Positions 48,586 to 61,900 of a DNA stretch of 64,000 nt are shown here, piece by piece. The notes beneath the pieces were generated by a model. The model saw nothing but the letters and a program-made list of their open reading frames with translations, did no database searches and had not been told where the DNA came from. Position numbers and translations under genes: made by a program. How positions within the stretch are numbered: position 1 is the first letter of the stretch; each line of letters opens with the position of its first letter. Source of the DNA: Alitta virens (taxonomy: Eukaryota; Annelida; Polychaeta; Phyllodocida; Nereididae); the NCBI GenBank assembly GCA_932294295.1, contig OW028573.1, positions 64,643,829-64,707,828 of the forward strand, written 5' to 3'.

Positions 48586-51500
48586 TATTTTATCCTGAGA
48601 ATTGCGTGTCTTGTGAGTTTTATTGCAGGAGCAAGTCAGTCTAATTAAACAATATCAATGCAACAGTTGGAGTATTCATTATTGAAGCAATTCGAGGGGA
48701 ACCTATCATTGAATAATATATGAGAGGTTTTGCATGTTGCTCTGTTGGGAAATTAGCATGGGTTGTAAATATGTCATGTCAAAATAGGTGAGACAGAACA
48801 GGACATATCAGGCAATAAGCCGTCAGCAAGAAGATATTCACATGAATGATATGTAAGCTTACTGGCTCTCCAGACGTCTCTCAACTGCATATATATTGAA
48901 TTTTAACATATTGCCAATATCATGGATGCAATCATTAAAACTAATATAGAGCTGTTCCAATCTCATGTGCACACTGCACTGATACGATATCCGCATTTCG
49001 TTGGCTCATTTAACGCAATTCAGGGGCGCATTTAGCCAAGCGCTTAACCCCATGCGCCCCCTATTGAATCACATATCTCCATTCTGCTAAATCCTGGAGG
49101 ACGCCCTCTAACGGCTGATTTGCCATGGGTCACGTGATTGACGATCCCAACCAACAAAGTCCCGTAATTGGGTCAAGAGGGACATGAAACTGACCAACTG
49201 TCCATGATGTCCTGCACTGGTCGAGTAGTGACCAATGGGACTTTCGCGTGACTTGTGTAGGTCCCTTCCACATCCGATTGCCCGCAATATTGTCACTTTG
49301 TGGCCCAACGACCCTCCCATGTTCCCAGCAGGCGACTGTTGCATTGGCCGAGTGCTTGTTATTTGTAACAGGAATTGCACCAAAGACTTTATTGCTGGGT
49401 TAATAGGAAGAAGAGCTGGGTACAGGACCCATATCAGGAAGGCATTATGCTAATGCATCCTCGGACAAGTACAAACCATCAGCTGATTATCATACGTTTT
49501 GTCAACTTAAAGTGACAATATTTAGTGTCACCAACACTTCGGTGGCATGCTAGGTCACAAAATGAAACGTTTGCCTCAACAAATTCACTTACCAAAGTAA
49601 GTCAAGAAAAAGTCTTCACTTTATGATCTCTGCTTGCCTGGGTTTCTGTGAATCTCCACCTTTATGAGTTGGTATATCCTTGCACAGCTTGAGGCAAGTG
49701 TAAAGTCCCACAAAGAGGGTATATGTAAAGCAAAGAATATACTCCTTCCTACCCCTTCCACTGTCTAATATGCAGCCAACCTTACTGAGTGGAAATAATT
49801 AAGTCGACTCATTTCTTTATTTCCTCAATTCACAAACCCTGTACCTGATTGATTGATGATGACAATATGTTCGAAAATGACACTTGAAACCTAAAATTAA
49901 AATAGGCAATTACTATACATGCCTGACAGAGCTCATATATTAGGCGCTCATCAATTTTCCTTGAAACATGTCAGAAAGTTCGGTATAATACATATGGAAG
50001 AGTTCTGCAGGGACGCTCAACCAATTTGCCTTGCTAAAAACCTTGAAAGAATTGCTGATACACGGAGCCTGTCAAGTAATAAATGATGAGGACCATTTCC
50101 ATTAACGTTAAATGCATTACCCTAAGTCAGCAGTTGTTGTGTTTTTCATACTCTTAGCTTAGCTACCAAAGTATTTTCATTGCCTTACCTGACAACATGC
50201 CTCGCATTTCCTGAAATGTGTTTCAGGTAATGGTATCCAGTGGGAGACGTCAATTACTCCCTAATGATGTTATTAACTAAGAGCTCCGTACACCATATAT
50301 AGGACATTCGTTACATTAGAGGACAGATAATGTTGCTGGCAAATAACATGAGTTAACTTTTAGCATAATGTAATTAACAATGTTCGAGCCAAATGAATGG
50401 TTTGATACAAAATATTTGTAAGTAAGTTGGAATACATGTATAGAATTCCAGAATATGAAGCGAATTTCTGACCACTTTGTGCACCAGGGAAACTCAAATC
50501 TTTTTAATCGATTAACACTGAACATCTTCCGTGGACATTTAGTTGCACTTGTGTAGGACTAAACCTTCATAGTACATTTATTGAAATTAAATTTGATCAA
50601 TTTCTAAGTAAAACGATTGACCTCCTCAACCCATTTTTTCAACATGTCAGTCAAACTTTAAGTCTTTAACAAATTAATTTCTCAGCCTTTAGTCTATCTC
50701 ATGTACAGTGAAATGATTTTGCATATGAAGGTATGGTACACCTACATGATTTTGACTGAGAAACTATCCATTAACAAGGTCAAGCATGATATTTACAAGG
50801 TGGACTAACATATTACTGAAACATGATGGCTCTAGGGCATATAGACCATAGTAATAAGGGTCAAACATTCTAAACACTGCCAAATGCCCCAAGGTTAGTT
50901 TCAAAATGTCTGAAAAGTTAGTCAAAATGTTAAGAAAAGGTTTGGTGAAGTTGTGATAAACTATTTATGGATTTGTCTCACAAATTCGTAGATTATCACA
51001 TCTCAAATAATGGGTAGTTATGATGTGTCAGTTTAAAACACTCAACCATGAGCATCTTGGATACTGTAACACTTTGGAAAAGAACAATATAGATTGTGTA
51101 CGCTATAAGTATTTGCTTCCAGAGGTTCATTAGCTCTCTCCAGTTCTACCTAATCCATTGCTGAGAAGACTGATGAGTGAATCATAATGGTGTCAACACT
51201 AGCGAGTAAACAGTAACAGCTGCACAACGCATTTGTCTTGAATTCAGAAAACATGCAGAAAATTATTTCAAGATTAATGTCTGAAGTTATATTAACACTA
51301 ATATAAGTCCGCACATCTGGCCGGCTTGTTTGGTCAGCTTGCCTATATCATCTTCCCAGCACGGAAAACCCCGCATTACTCAATGCTCAAACTAATTTCC
51401 AAGCAAAACTCAGTCACTCGTGGCTCCTTCACCAGAGGCTCTGCCATCCGACTTTCCTTTGGCTATCTGAGCGCAGACTGAGACCAAAGCATCCCGGGCT

Positions 51501-53182
51501 TAGCCAATAATCCAATCTTGATTGATTCAAGTAGGCACTTTATCTGTCAGATCCTCTAAAGACCCCACTTCATCAAGCCGTAGACGCCCTGATTACCTAA
51601 CGCCCTCAAACTGTTTTGCGACAACCTAACTGCAGTCATCTGTCGCTAATGGCTTTTTTTGCGACATCACTTCGTGCAGTCGTTAGTCCTCTTAAGAGAG
51701 GGGTTAGAATCCATGTCATGCATTATAAAAGCCACGATAACCTGCTTACCCAAATCACATGGCTTGATGGGCCATTGCATGGCGGATGGTAATGTAATGA
51801 CTCTTGTTTACCCCACTAAAGATTTTCTATTAAGACTTCAAGCACCAACTCAAAGAAGATTAAATTTCTTAAAAAGTAACAGGTCGATGAAATCCATCTT
51901 CCATTTAAGTTTCCACAATATAATACTCTGTGTTTACGCCAAAGTCCTTTTAGAATTATTAAATGCAAACAAAAATTGAACACTACAATGGTAGTTGTTT
52001 AAATGTCAAACTGCAGAAGCTATAGCATTTGCTCCAGTGACCATATTTCTGAAATTCAAGATAGTCTGTTTATTGAAAGATGATACATATGACGTCAACA
52101 GCAAAACTAGCCACAGTTGTACTGAAAAATTGACTTAATTTATAGTGACTACAGTGTCATGACACTTTTTTTTTTACCTTTTCATATATTAGAAGGATAT
52201 TCTACAAAAGCTATTCTTTCCTATGGCTGTCTTAAAAAAAAGGGCATTTTGCCTTTAGTCCTCTTTCGTCGAGCTAAGCCTACAATGTATATGAAATGAT
52301 CCCTTTCTAATGCAGTGTATCAAGCTAAAGTTTCATGGACATATTCCATCAGAGGAAAAGATTGGTATCTGGGAGCGCATGGCATCAATCGCCTTCTTCC
52401 ATGATTAGTGCAGCATGGCTGGCCATGATTGTCAACTTTCATCAGTGGCCAGTTCCTTCAGCCATGTCAAGAATGGCGCCTTATCTGGCCAGCAGAGGAA
52501 CACTCTGCAGTTATTGTCTTGCCGTCGCCTGACACAAAGCAATAATGATTGTCAACCCAGATAGTCCTCCATTGTTATATGTGCATGCATCCATTGTCAG
52601 GCCTATGGCGTAATTTCATAGTGCATAATGAAAAAGCCTCAAGACGCCACAAAGTCGAAGTATCACAAACAACGATGGTCCCTTTAATTTAATATAATGG
52701 CCGTAAATAGCAGCTGGAATCTTAGGTAATTCAGACTTATTAAGGAAATCAAAGGGCAGACATGTTGGAGAAGAACACTTAAAGAAGGGTCGTACATTGC
52801 TTGAAGTACACAAAATACTGAAAACAAGACAATTTGAAGTAGCCGAAAAGGCGTAATGCAAGTTGCGGTGACATCATCATATCTTTAATGTAATCATGGA
52901 TACAGCTAGATACATTGGGATTCAAATATTCAGCAGCAGGCGTTAATCTTCATTTACATCTAGACACCTCATATATGCATAACATTGACCGAGGGCAACC
53001 CTTATTCTAGCTGCATGGTTCAGCAATGTGGATTATTGCTGTCTTGGGAGATAGTTTCGGCCAGGGAGGACCTCCATAGCTGCTGACAAACAGAGAGACT
53101 CTCATCTGCATTATAACCTCAACGGCTGCAAACAGGGCTGCTAGAATCAACATTGTGCCCTTTTATTGTGAGATAGGCTATA
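48586..53182. other. Intergenic, nothing recognised
   Basis: AT-rich. A short inverted word, ggggcgcat/atgcgcccc, lies at 49023-49065. Frames at 49108-49453, 51659-51979 and 52335-52861 carry no domain. Confidence 0.5.
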
Positions 53183-53438
53183 CAGTTAGTTTCATGAAAT
53201 AGGGTGACTTTAGCTGTCTGTAGCGACATGTACCTGGCTGTGGTCTAAACATGCTAAAGCCAGCTGCTTCTGTCTACTTCTATAGCTTATAAGCGGCTTA
53301 CATCTATCACTAGATAAATATAAACCTTGGTAAATGTAAGAAATTAATCTAACATATCATAAATATGTACTTTTAGATCCGGTTCTGAGTAGCCAGCTAT
53401 GACAGATTTGTCTAGTTTCAGTTTGACGAAACTAACTG
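53183..53438. mobile_element. TA-flanked MITE, family 2, copy C
   Basis: The ends CAGTTAGTTTC and GAAACTAACTG form an inverted repeat and are flanked by TA on both sides (53181-53182 and 53439-53440). This again fits a Tc1/mariner-mobilised, non-autonomous element of about 256 bp. The interior contains ggtaaatgtaagaaatt, atcataaatatgta and gagtagccagctatg, shared with two other copies in the window. It is the most intact of the three. Confidence 0.8.
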
Positions 53439-53440
53439 TA

Positions 53441-56400
53441 TGTACAGCATCCAGATGTATAAGGCATATATAGACCCCTTTGCCTTATTTTGTTCACTTT
53501 GGGTGACAATTCTGATGTCATGTTGGTTTACTCCACCCTTCTCCTTGCTATGGCTGCCATCTAAGCTAATCAGATTGAGGCCTTGAGTCAACTGCTGTAG
53601 TAGGATTTGTCCCCATTCATATCCTAAGTCTGCATTTCCACCCATGTATTTATGCAGCTCAAGAACACAACTTCAGGACTCCTATGGTCTACTTTTCTTC
53701 CTTCTTACAAAGCTGAAATGCGAGTTTTTCGTGCTGGTTCTATCACATCCTATCAACTCCCCTGAAGTTTTTCTTCTCCCACTCTGCTTAAACTTTATGT
53801 AATCCGTTAGAATTTCAATTTCTCACTAATCTTTCCTTGCAAGACTATCTCTGTGTCTAATCAAGGTTCGTTCAGTGAAGAGAATCTTCCTTGGTGTAAC
53901 TGAAATCCCCTGTGTGGTCAGATGACAGCGCATGTAGCTGCTTTGATTAAAAAGCCTCCAGAGCATGCCATTTGTCCATTACCACTCCACTTATTCATAC
54001 TAATGAAAGTCCATTATGCACGACATCTTCATATTGTGTGCAATGTGACAAACAGTACACAAACATTGTATTTGTTTGTTGCAAACTAATGAGAGAAAGA
54101 TGCATGCATTGTAATTATCATAATCATTATTTCAACACAGACAAGATACGCGGCAAGCGTAAATAAGCAAATCTGAGTCTTTAACCCAGACTGAGAAATC
54201 AATACACTCAACAAAGTAGTAATCTATTTCTCTAGAATTATTTGTTAGTTGATGTTATTTCAAATGCAGGCCTATTGTGTTTCTTTCATTGGTGAAGGCA
54301 AATACACCATGACGATGGCAGCTTGCCATGTGACTAATTGTAAAGTGTCATTGATATCAATTTCTTGCTTGTTATTTATAAATGGCAATAGATTGAATAT
54401 ATAAGGAATATACAGGAGAGCCAGCCAATATAGTCACCAATACATTAATTAAGATAAATCAGTTAATATTCTTTGTTTGAACACAATTTATCTAGTGCGT
54501 GAAATAGCTAAAGTCCCAAATGGTATCCTTGCAGGACCTCTTGCGCTATGATTATAAGATCTAAATTTAGTGTGTGTCACATCTGTGTGCACGAGAACCT
54601 TTCTTATTCACAATTCTAATTATCCTTAATGGATTTTGACTGGATATGCTTTAACCTTGCCTTTGCTTAAGTTCAACTAAAGTTGCTGTTAATGAGATTG
54701 GAAGGTGAGACAGGAGGGCATATTCATGACCAATATTTCTTTTGAGGGTAGTTGACAATGCAAAATTACCCAAGGGGTGCACAGAGGAGTGTAAATACAA
54801 TTCATCAGGCCTGGGAACAAGGCAATGACAAACAGCTGTTCTATGGTATACGCCATTTTGGTAATGGTGGCTTTTTGTCAAAATGGTGTAATATCTTGCC
54901 TCCATGAATCATGTCTTTATCCAGTGTTCCCAATACAGGGTCATAAAAGCCATTGGTGGAATGGATGGAGGGTGTTCCCTTCCAGAGGATGCGCCTAGAG
55001 ATGCTGAGCTGCTGATGACTGATGGTGCTGAGGCTACTGTAGTCAAACACTAATTCCCAAAATGTTGCTTGCACTTTGTCCGAAATGTTTGCACATTGAT
55101 CACACACAAGCCCTGTGCCTCTTCCCCTGTTATGTGGGAATCTATCACCAATTCATAACCTGGTGATCTGTACTCTATTCCATCAAGAGGCGATATGAGT
55201 ATTCATCCAACAAATCAGCTAAAAGTTCCTTCTATGTATCAACATCGGACTACCGTCATTATAATTTTAATTGTTATACCTCAGAATAGCTAGTATGATC
55301 ACTGGCCAGCCTTATCATTGTATTATTAAATGGTAATTGAGTTTCATATTTCTATTGAAAAATAAACCAAATGTTAAGTTCACTATGATCAAGTTGCTTA
55401 AATCAAAGTATGATTTTTATTATGTACAGTAAATGCACCTTCTCGTGTTTGTGTTATCTGTTTAATGATTGATCAGTGAAATTTCCACTGCCTGATTCTG
55501 GCCATATCTAGCATCCACATCGTCATTATGAAATTGCAAGTTTGACAGACACAATTACCAGAAGCATTCAGCCAGTAATATCCCAAACTTCCCTTTATGA
55601 GGTATTGATCGGACGTTAGAACATCGTTATCATAAATTGTTCTGGTAATTTTGCAATTTTCAGTATTTTGGGAATCAGTGGACCTGTATACATGATGATG
55701 AAGCGGGTATCTTCTTTCAGATTCAAAGTGAGTAAAACGACTCGCTGTGTTTGGTTTTTTTTTTTAACTCTGAAGCCCATTTGTGCGGTCCTTTGCCCTT
55801 TGGTCAATAACACTAAAGTTTAAGCTCCCTTGGTCTGTGTCATGTCTGTGTCCTGACTGCACTATCTAAGTCTTATTACAGTGTATTACACGGTGGCCAG
55901 TGCTGACCAGTCCTTGATCTGACTGACCCAAGGAGGGCACCAGTAATAAGCAGATGTCAGCCCTGGTCACTTCCTTTCACTCTTCGATGGGTGGCTTCAT
56001 GAAACATCAATATACTCATATCAGAGGCACAGGATCCTGATGAGAAGGGTGTCAGGAGTAATAATGCCAAAGTGGTGCTCTATGTGTCTTTGTGGGGGTA
56101 GGGCAGATCAGTCTGACTCAGCATACAGTGCAATATTGGCCAGTTGTTAAAATCTTTTGATTGCCATTTTTTACCTCTTAAGGACAATAGTAAATAAAAT
56201 TTAGAAATTGTACTTTAAATAACTGGTCTGGATTTTCAATAGGCCTGATGAGTGGGCAAGGAGTCGCGCAATCGATGTGTCCCGGCGATTTTGACTGCCA
56301 CACTGACACTCTTAGCAACAAAACTGATTAGCATTCTGAAAAACTGTCTTGTACAGTGTATCAAATGATGAGCATCCTTGTACCAGTTCATGGATAGTTA

Positions 56401-56681
56401 GAAAAAAATTAACCTCTTTCAAAGTAAAACTAAAACAGTTTCAGACAAAATATATGTTTATGACAATGGTTTGTTCTGTGTTATACAAAGGCAACTTTCA
56501 TATACAATGCTTTCCCACAATTGAATATTTTGAGTCGCGTAATTAAGCAGAGAGTTAGTGAAATGTTGAAATGAATATAGGGTTTAAGGCCTAAAGAGGT
56601 TCTTCCAAGTGAACATAATATACAAGGGCTTTATATATGTTAATTAACGCAGAGTCGTCACAATAAAGTATTTCAGAGTAG
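53441..56681. other. Intergenic, nothing recognised
   Basis: No domain in the frames at 53418-53645, 54651-55107 or 55616-55813. A few TGACCA/TGGCCA words near 55890-55935. No RNA gene found. Confidence 0.5.
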
Positions 56682-56940
56682 GCAGCTGGGGGGTCTAGTG
56701 GTAATAGGCTCGCCTGCTCCTCTGAAGGACCCGGGTTCAATCCCAGGCCCGGGCACCTTTCATGAGCATCATCCCAGCTGGATGTCGTTCGGATGATATG
56801 CTAAAGGGAAGTAAAAGATCCCACCCATGGGGTAAATGTGTAACATGGGTGGGCTCCTCTCTCTCACCTTATTAATCAACCCTCGAAAGCAGCAATAACT
56901 TGCCTTAGTGAGCTGCACTTCCCATATCTATCTATCTATC
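56682..56940 (+). mobile_element. tRNA-derived SINE, copy 2, with (TATC)n tail
   Basis: The head ggggtctagtggtaataggc ... gggttcaatccc (B box at 56733-56744) is tRNA-like. A body follows with ggatgtcgttcggatgatat, aaagatcccacccatggggt and tgtaacatggg. It ends in a (TATC)n tail at about 56925-56940, the short tandem tail typical of SINEs. The body words are shared with the copy at 34.2 kb, while the heads differ in part. Confidence 0.75.
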
Positions 56941-58616
56941 AGATATTTTCTGTCGTACAATAAAGTATTTTAAAAAGTCATGAGGGGTGGGCACAGAGGT
57001 TTGGTGTCGTGCAGTTGATGTGTCCATGGTCATTGGTGCCCCCCTAAGTTTCATCAGCAGACATATGCTTGGCTGCACCCCCTTCCACCTCTCGACCCCA
57101 CGCCTTGTCTGTAACAATCAACAAATAACTCTCATCGACTTTTTTCTACAGTGAAAGGGGTACTACAGAATTCTAAATATCCATTTGAAAGTATGAAGAC
57201 GGAGGAAAAAAATATTCAACATAAATGTCATTTAACACTTTCAGGAGCTAGGTGACTCTACGATTAGTTTTAACTCTCAAAAAAGACTTATATATGATTA
57301 AATAGATTGGCTATTCTCCACCAGAGTGTGAATACTATTTTGGCCATTCCATGTGTCTTTGTCTTCAGGTCAGACAGAGTTCAATGTATGTTTTTGTGCT
57401 TCAGGTCTATGATGTTCAGCTTTAGTCGATACAAGTACCAACTTGATATACCCAGTAAAAGTATCACTCAGCATGCAGCTGAGGCTTTAGGGTGCCCAGA
57501 GGGTGGCTGGAGGTCCTCTGACCTTCCTCAGATCTTTGAATCGGCATAGTTGCACTTCAACCCCATAGCTTGTTGAAGCCACGGTCAGACCTCCAGGGCC
57601 CTAACACGAGAGCACAGGGATGCTGATACGCATCCATTGCCAGCATCAGCAACCCACATCTCCTCCTCGTTTCACTTTTCCCTCCCACTTTCATTGTCCT
57701 TCACCCCCATTGATGCCTTTGCTCTCTCAATTTTACTTGCTAATAACGTGTAATGGTGCCCTCCTCAGATAACCTCAACCGAATGACTCTTGTTTGTCCG
57801 TGAGAAGAATTTGGGACCACAAAAGAAGCTGGTAGTAAGTATACTCTCCAATCGAATATCTATAGCAATAAATAGTATCTCATTTCCAAAATTCGAATTA
57901 AATGTTTTACTGAAATAAGATTTTATTTGATTGATTAGAAGAGTACAATTAATTTGCATGCACAGTTATATACTTGATCGACTTTTAAACAATGTGGGAA
58001 AGTGGAACAAACGATTATGTTAGCTGTTCACAAGGTGGCGTCGTAGTTCGACCCAGGTCCATGAACGCCCCTAGTGGCAAAGATGTGCAATTATTTATGG
58101 AAACAAAGCACAGGATACATGTTTTGTACAATGGGTTACAACTTCAAAATTATTGATCCTCCCTACTGCATCTAATGTATCACTCCAATTTAAGCTTTAA
58201 AACCTATATAACCATGCTTGAGGATGGGTTGGTAACTAAGTTAAAAATTACCACAAAGTCAAAAGTATTGCAGAGGTATTTATTGCAACACAAGTCTGTC
58301 TAGATGTAACCTAGTATGAACATACACAAAATACAGGTACACAGTTACAGTACTGCACATTATGTCATTAATGTCAAGATCATTTACTATTTAAGATACA
58401 TGTATCATAGACTATATATCACACTTGCTCAATCATTATGATAAACTCTTGATGATCATTTTACAACATTTCTAAATAGCTAAATATGAAAATGCAGGAT
58501 CGTATTAAGGCTGATTACAGCGCATGCAGCAGTAGGCCTCTACATTTATACTACAAAACACATCTTACGCTGTGCAGTAAAACATATCTACAAGTCTTAT
58601 TCTAGATTATTAGGAA
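56941..58616. other. Intergenic between SINE and GRDP 3' end
   Basis: AT-rich toward the right. The GRDP 3'UTR may extend to about 58280 if the second poly(A) signal is used. No other gene is supported. Confidence 0.5.
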
Positions 58617-58622
58617 TTTATT
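58617..58622 (-). terminator. Candidate poly(A) signal of GRDP
   Basis: TTTATT on the + strand is AATAAA on the minus strand, about 285 nt after the GRDP stop codon. A second AATAAA lies further on, at 58279-58284. Which one is used cannot be told from sequence. The stretch between the stop and these sites is AT-rich and has no coding signal. Confidence 0.35.
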
Positions 58623-58905
58623 AAATTACTGTTCAAGCATTGCAACACAAATTCACCGGTATAGATCACTTGTTTAATGTACATATTGGTAATAGACAAT
58701 AACCACATGCAATACTTTCTAGTGTAGCCAACGTATATTGTAACACACCGAGTAATCATACAGGTGTGAAAAAGGACAGAGTTTAAGACATGATTCATTA
58801 ATTCTGGTGACAACATTTCTCAAAGATTGCTTCATCTAACTAACAATGCTAATGGGCCAACAGGATACATTTCCAACGAGATTTACAATATCGTAGTCCA
58901 GATTC

Positions 58906-61900
58906 CTAATCCCCACCACAGCTAGATCCGCAGCTCGATCCACAGCTCGATCCACAGCTAGACCCACAGCTAGACCCACAGCCTCCACCACCACTGCTAG
59001 CAAATCCGGAATCATGGCCACCAGAATCATGGCCAGATGAGCCGGTCTGGGTATCATTGCCACTTGTGTCATTTCCACCATAGTAGTCACTTCCAAATGA
59101 AGAAGTTGCACAACTACCACAGGCCGCCACAGTGCTTTCATCGGCAGTGGTAGTGGAATCGTTGACAAAGGCAGCCACCTGTTCGGCTTGGTTGCACTGG
59201 TTTTCCGGGTCCCACGGACAGAAGACGTAACAGGATTCATCTTCATGGCAGTCATCCTTTTCACCATCCCCATCAGGACTCTTGTTGAGGTACCAAACCC
59301 ACCACCAGTAGCTGTTAGACGGGGTATCAGTCGTGTAGCCAGCAGCTCTCATGAACTGACATATGGATGGGTCAATACCTGGCACTACTCTAGCTTGAGC
59401 ATTCTTAGCCCTGTCTGCCCCTGGTTTATCACCTCGACGAGGTTCACAGAGCGTGTAAAGCACCAAACTGCTGAATATGACTGCAATGTGCTCTGCCAAC
59501 TCATTCTCACTGCTTTTGATTGTGAGAGAGCCATCCAATAAATTCAACTGTAATGAAAATAAACAATTATGCAGTATGTTCATGTATGGCTATCTTCAGC
59601 GTCTCATCCTTCCCATTACTAGATTCGAATGAGGTTGCAATTATTGGTTAAATTTCAATGGTTTGAGTTAGAACTGGGCTCCCATGCCAAACCTATTTAT
59701 TGAAGTATAAAAAAAAATCCATATAACTTTATGTTCTCTGTATCTATATATCATATTCATTAATAAAAGGAAACAGTCGCTATAGCAACTCATGCTCTAG
59801 TACATCCCTCCAAAGAAGCAAAGACCGAGTCCAGTCAGGTTATCTATACACTCTTTTCACATAGCAGCCATGTTGTCATTTTTGCCTCATTGACCTTTCT
59901 TTGCACTCAGATATAGTATTGTGTCGTCATCAACAGACAATGGCCATGATGAGATCACAGAGTGCAAGAACAATAGAGAAGTAATGATGTCTATATGACA
60001 TAATCAAAACGAGTTCGATGAGGCAAAATTGCCAACATGGCTGTTCCGTGAAAAGGTTGTATTTTCATGGTCAGATCAAATTTTAAATTTTCATGTTGAA
60101 AATTCGAGCGTACCCGGCTTTCAAGGAAGTTGACTATTTCCTTCGTTTCAATTCTTCGAAGTGTTGTTCCCATAATTCGCGAATCTAGGACTTTAAAACT
60201 GTTGTGTTGATCTTTCTGCAGAAGTTTAGCATGGGCATACAGGTAACCACGGCCCGCTGTAAAATATAATAATAACATATCCTTGCCAGTTAGAGACACT
60301 AGTTTTCTGTTCAGGCAATCACTTTCTTGCCATACTATATTGATCACTTACTTTGCCCGTTCTTTTCCCATTCTCCTTTCAATATTGCCCAGTCTCCAGC
60401 ATGGTTCTTTATCAGCATGGCTCGTTCTCCTTTATTCACATCCAGGTTTATCCATCTGTGATCCTTACTTGGAACCTGCCAGTAAATCAGCAGCCTGACT
60501 GTGACATTTCAAAAGTAGTGCATTTGACTCACATATTGGACCAAACATCCAGCTCAAAGCTGACTGAAATACATGTAGATGTATGAATGAGAAATAATTA
60601 CCTGACTGAAATACATGGAGATGTATGAATGAGAAATAATTACCTGACTGAAATACATGGAGATGTATGAATGAAAATAATTACCTGACTGAAATACATG
60701 GAGATGTATGAATGAGAAATAATTACCTGACTGAAATACATGGAGATGTATGAATGAAAATAATTACCTGACTGAAATACATGGAGATGTATGAATGAGA
60801 AATAATTACCTGATGAAATGAGAAATTATTACCTGACTGAAATACATGGAGAGTATGCCCACATAACACACTTAGCCGTAAGGACCTCTTTAAAATAGCC
60901 AATGATCACATAAAAAATTTAGAGCAACTAAACAAAGAAGACAAATTTAAGACCATCATGAAATCAAAAGAGCCTGAGTTGTTAAAATCCCTTTGAACAT
61001 TTCTTGTAAATATTGATGCCTAATGAATGTTTTGGTCATCATCTATCATCGAGCATTAACCGTCACCCCCAAAACTAGCAGTTTCTGCACTACAAGTTTT
61101 GTGATCTATGTGCTTTTACATTCATGTATATAACTGTTGACTATGCCTTGTTGTATATACTCCTAAATTCAAATTTTGTACTTAAATTAAAATTGTGATA
61201 ATGAACAGTATTAACTGCAGTAATATATGTATTTAGGGTTACTGTATACATGTGATATGTCTAAATATATATATATTTATATATTTATATATATATATAT
61301 ATTTATAAATATATTTAACAAATTTATGTAAACAAAAATTAATGCTCATATTACCGTGCTATTGTTCAGCAACTGGGACCATGGATATGTAGATAATCTA
61401 TTGATAATGTATACTTTTTAACTTTTATACCAGGTAGATATATATTGAATATAGAAATAGTGAGTAGAAGTAGACGTAGTACATGTTTTTTTCTGTTATT
61501 CTTGACAAATGTATCATGTATGATATTACTATCAATAAAGCATATATATATATATGTATGTATGAGAAATAATTACCTGACTGGACTTGGGCAATTGGTC
61601 CTCGCCAATGAGGTGGGATATGGCTGCCAGCTTTTCCTGGTAGAAGACCTGAACAACAGACATGTTCAGTGGCAGAGAATGGATGACACGCACAGTCATC
61701 ACCAATCCAGTTTTAAGAACCAGTCTGAGCAAAAATTGATGAAAGGCTTTTTATATAATGTACCATTGATATCGCTGAATGTTGAAGCATATACTTGCAG
61801 CAAAAATCAAAAAGAATTTTCATAACTCCTTTTCACCTGTGATCAGCAACTGAACAAAGGTTATCAATTCCAATTGGCAGTTTTGGCAGGTTGACTGGGC

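Noticed and set aside
58836..59273. 145-codon minus frame overlapping GRDP exon 8
   Set aside because: A shadow of the glycine/serine-rich exon in another frame; the exon frame is supported by splice phase and family motifs.
60560..60855. CRISPR-like look of regular repeats
   Set aside because: Units are contiguous with no unique spacers and lie in an animal intron.
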